Assembly: GCF_001953975.1 (NCBI RefSeq)
Contig: NZ_MBEJ01000130.1
Location: forward strand, 22,869 to 86,868
Origin: Mycobacterium sp. NS-7484
Lineage (GTDB): Bacteria > Actinomycetota > Actinomycetes > Mycobacteriales > Mycobacteriaceae
Reading direction: 5' to 3'
Length of the DNA: 64,000 nucleotides
The notes below the pieces were generated by a model. The model searched no databases. It saw only the letters and a program-made list of their open reading frames with translations, and was not told the DNA's origin. Shown piece after piece: positions 62,601-64,000 of the stretch (within the stretch, counting starts at the first letter, position 1; each line of letters opens with the position of its first letter). The translations under genes and the position numbers were made by a program.

Positions 62601-64000
62601 TACCTCGCCGCCGCGGACCTTGACCGCGCCGATCTCGGTGATGGCGTCGTAGCCCGCACCCGGGGCCTTGGCGGTGGCCCGGCCACCGGTGGTCTCCAGG
62701 TCCACCACGACGAAGGTGGTGTCAGCGAGTGACACCGAATCGAAGGTGGGGTCGAAACTCAGCGCCAGCTGCTCGGCGTCGGCAGTGGTGCGCTGGCCCA
62801 TGGCAGTGACCGTAGGTACTGGCACCGACAAGGTGCGGCTGCCACGCGCTACGCGTGGGGCTTGTCGGTACCCGGCGATACGGTGCGCCCAACACCGATC
62901 GAGAGGACGGTCAACATGAGCGGACTGCGGCGGGACAACTGGTCCTACGCCGACGAGCCCGACACCGGCGAGCCGCGCGCGGGAAGCGTGACCATCGACT
63001 GCGACGATTGCGCGGTACGTGGCCCGGGTTGTCAGGACTGTGTCGTCAGCGTGCTGCTCGGCGTTCCGGAAACTTTGCTCGATGACGAGCGTCGGGCCCT
63101 GGAAGTGCTGGCTGACGTGGGCCTTGCGCCGCGGCTGCGGCTCGTGCCGATTCACCGGGACGGCAGGTCCGGCGTCGCCTGACGACACGCATCCGCTGGC
63201 GCACAGGAAAATTCCCAGACCGGGCTGTTAAATTGGCAGCTTCTGTTGGACAAGGCCGATGCCGTTTCGTAACCTATCTGAGACCTTCGAGCAGTTCGAG
63301 GCGGCTCGCCATCGCCAGTTGTAAGGACAAACACTTGAGGCACGACCGCGCGCATCGGCCCACAAGTCGTGTCAAGCGACCTTTTGCAGGTGCAATTGCG
63401 GGCTTGACCCTGTTCGCCGGATTTCTCGCCGCCAGTTCGCACGCGGATCCCGCGGATGACGCGCTGGCAAAGCTCAATGAACTGTCGCGCCAGGCCGAGC
63501 AGACCACCGAGGCCATGCACTCGGCGCAGCTGGATCTGAACAATAAGCTTGCTGCACAAGAAGCTGCGGAAAAGAAGCATGCCGATGACGCCGCGGCGGT
63601 CGGCGCTGCCGAATCTCAGCTGGCAACCTTTCAAGGTTCGGTCAACAAGGTTGCTGCAGCCCAATACATGGGTGGCCGCACTTCGGGTGTGGACGCCATC
63701 CTGACGGCCGGTTCGCCACAGCAGCTGATCGATCAGCTCGCCGTGCAGCGGGTGATGGCGACCGAAATGTCCACGCAGATGAAGAACTTCCGCTCCGCTG
63801 GTGCGAAGGCCGTAGCGGCCGAGAAGGAGTCCGCGAAGTCGGCCGCCGAGGCCAAGACCGCCGCCGAGCAGGCCGCCGCAGTGCGCGCCGACCTGCAATC
63901 CAAGCAAAGTCAGCTGCAGGTGCAGATCGAGATCGTCAAGTCGCAGTACCAGGCGTTGACGCCGGCCCAGCGGGAAGCGCTGAACACTCTTCCGCCCATC

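Overview
The window is chromosomal DNA of a mycobacterium, most likely a fast-growing Mycolicibacterium. GC content is high, GTG starts are frequent (with at least two supported TTG starts), and the proteins and gene order closely follow the M. tuberculosis block Rv2190c to Rv2237, read in reverse. The comparison with M. tuberculosis is from memory of that gene order, not from a search. No insertion sequence, prophage, CRISPR array or tRNA was seen.

Layout: (1) 1-9.2 kb: an orphan HTH gene cut by the window edge, a secreted protein, an MpaB-type oxygenase, cobD, a SURF1 / ptpA / ptkA operon, then cobC, Nif3, zinc-ribbon and RNase H-phosphatase genes in one coupled operon. (2) 9.2-18.8 kb: an accessory stretch with an XRE-cupin regulator facing a fused thioredoxin-reductase-like/methyltransferase gene, the RNase P RNA gene rnpB, a CYTH-CHAD protein, TetR and enoyl-CoA hydratase, an aldo-keto reductase facing a MarR regulator, panB, and a wax ester synthase/DGAT. 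(3) 18.8-31 kb: two tandem Hip1/CaeA-type hydrolases and the nitrogen cluster glnA2, glnE, glnA1, with a thioesterase, an F420/FMN-type oxidoreductase, DoxX and dtd between them. (4) 31-36.2 kb: the lipoylation operon dlaT, epimerase, lipB, lipA, DUF4191. (5) 36.4-49 kb: ephD, a lytic transglycosylase lipoprotein, leucyl aminopeptidase and adenylyl cyclase, gcvT, ilvE, the cobU-cobT-cobS operon and an IscA-type protein. (6) 49-61 kb: adenosine kinase, asnB, and the respiratory genes: ctaC-ctaF-mmpS3-Rv2197c-like on one strand, ctaE-qcrC-qcrA-qcrB on the other. (7) 60-64 kb: trpD, a DEDDh exonuclease/GIY-YIG fusion, a four-cysteine small protein, and the start of the peptidoglycan hydrolase gene ripC.

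The genes connect in several ways. The cob genes cover late cobalamin assembly. GlnE modifies GlnA1, whose promoter carries a four-box GlnR site. LipB and LipA supply the cofactor of DlaT (and of the glycine cleavage system that GcvT serves). QcrABC plus CtaC/E/F form most of the bcc-aa3 respiratory supercomplex, with SURF1 as a probable assembly factor.

The least ordinary features are regulatory or structural. There is a family of about 60-bp palindromes (31046-31110 and 39455-39515), one of which supplies the start region of a lipoprotein gene. Several palindromes contain stop codons. There is an autoregulatory-looking palindrome on the XRE start codon. The reductase-methyltransferase fusion recalls fungal dithiol detoxification pairs, though that is inference only.
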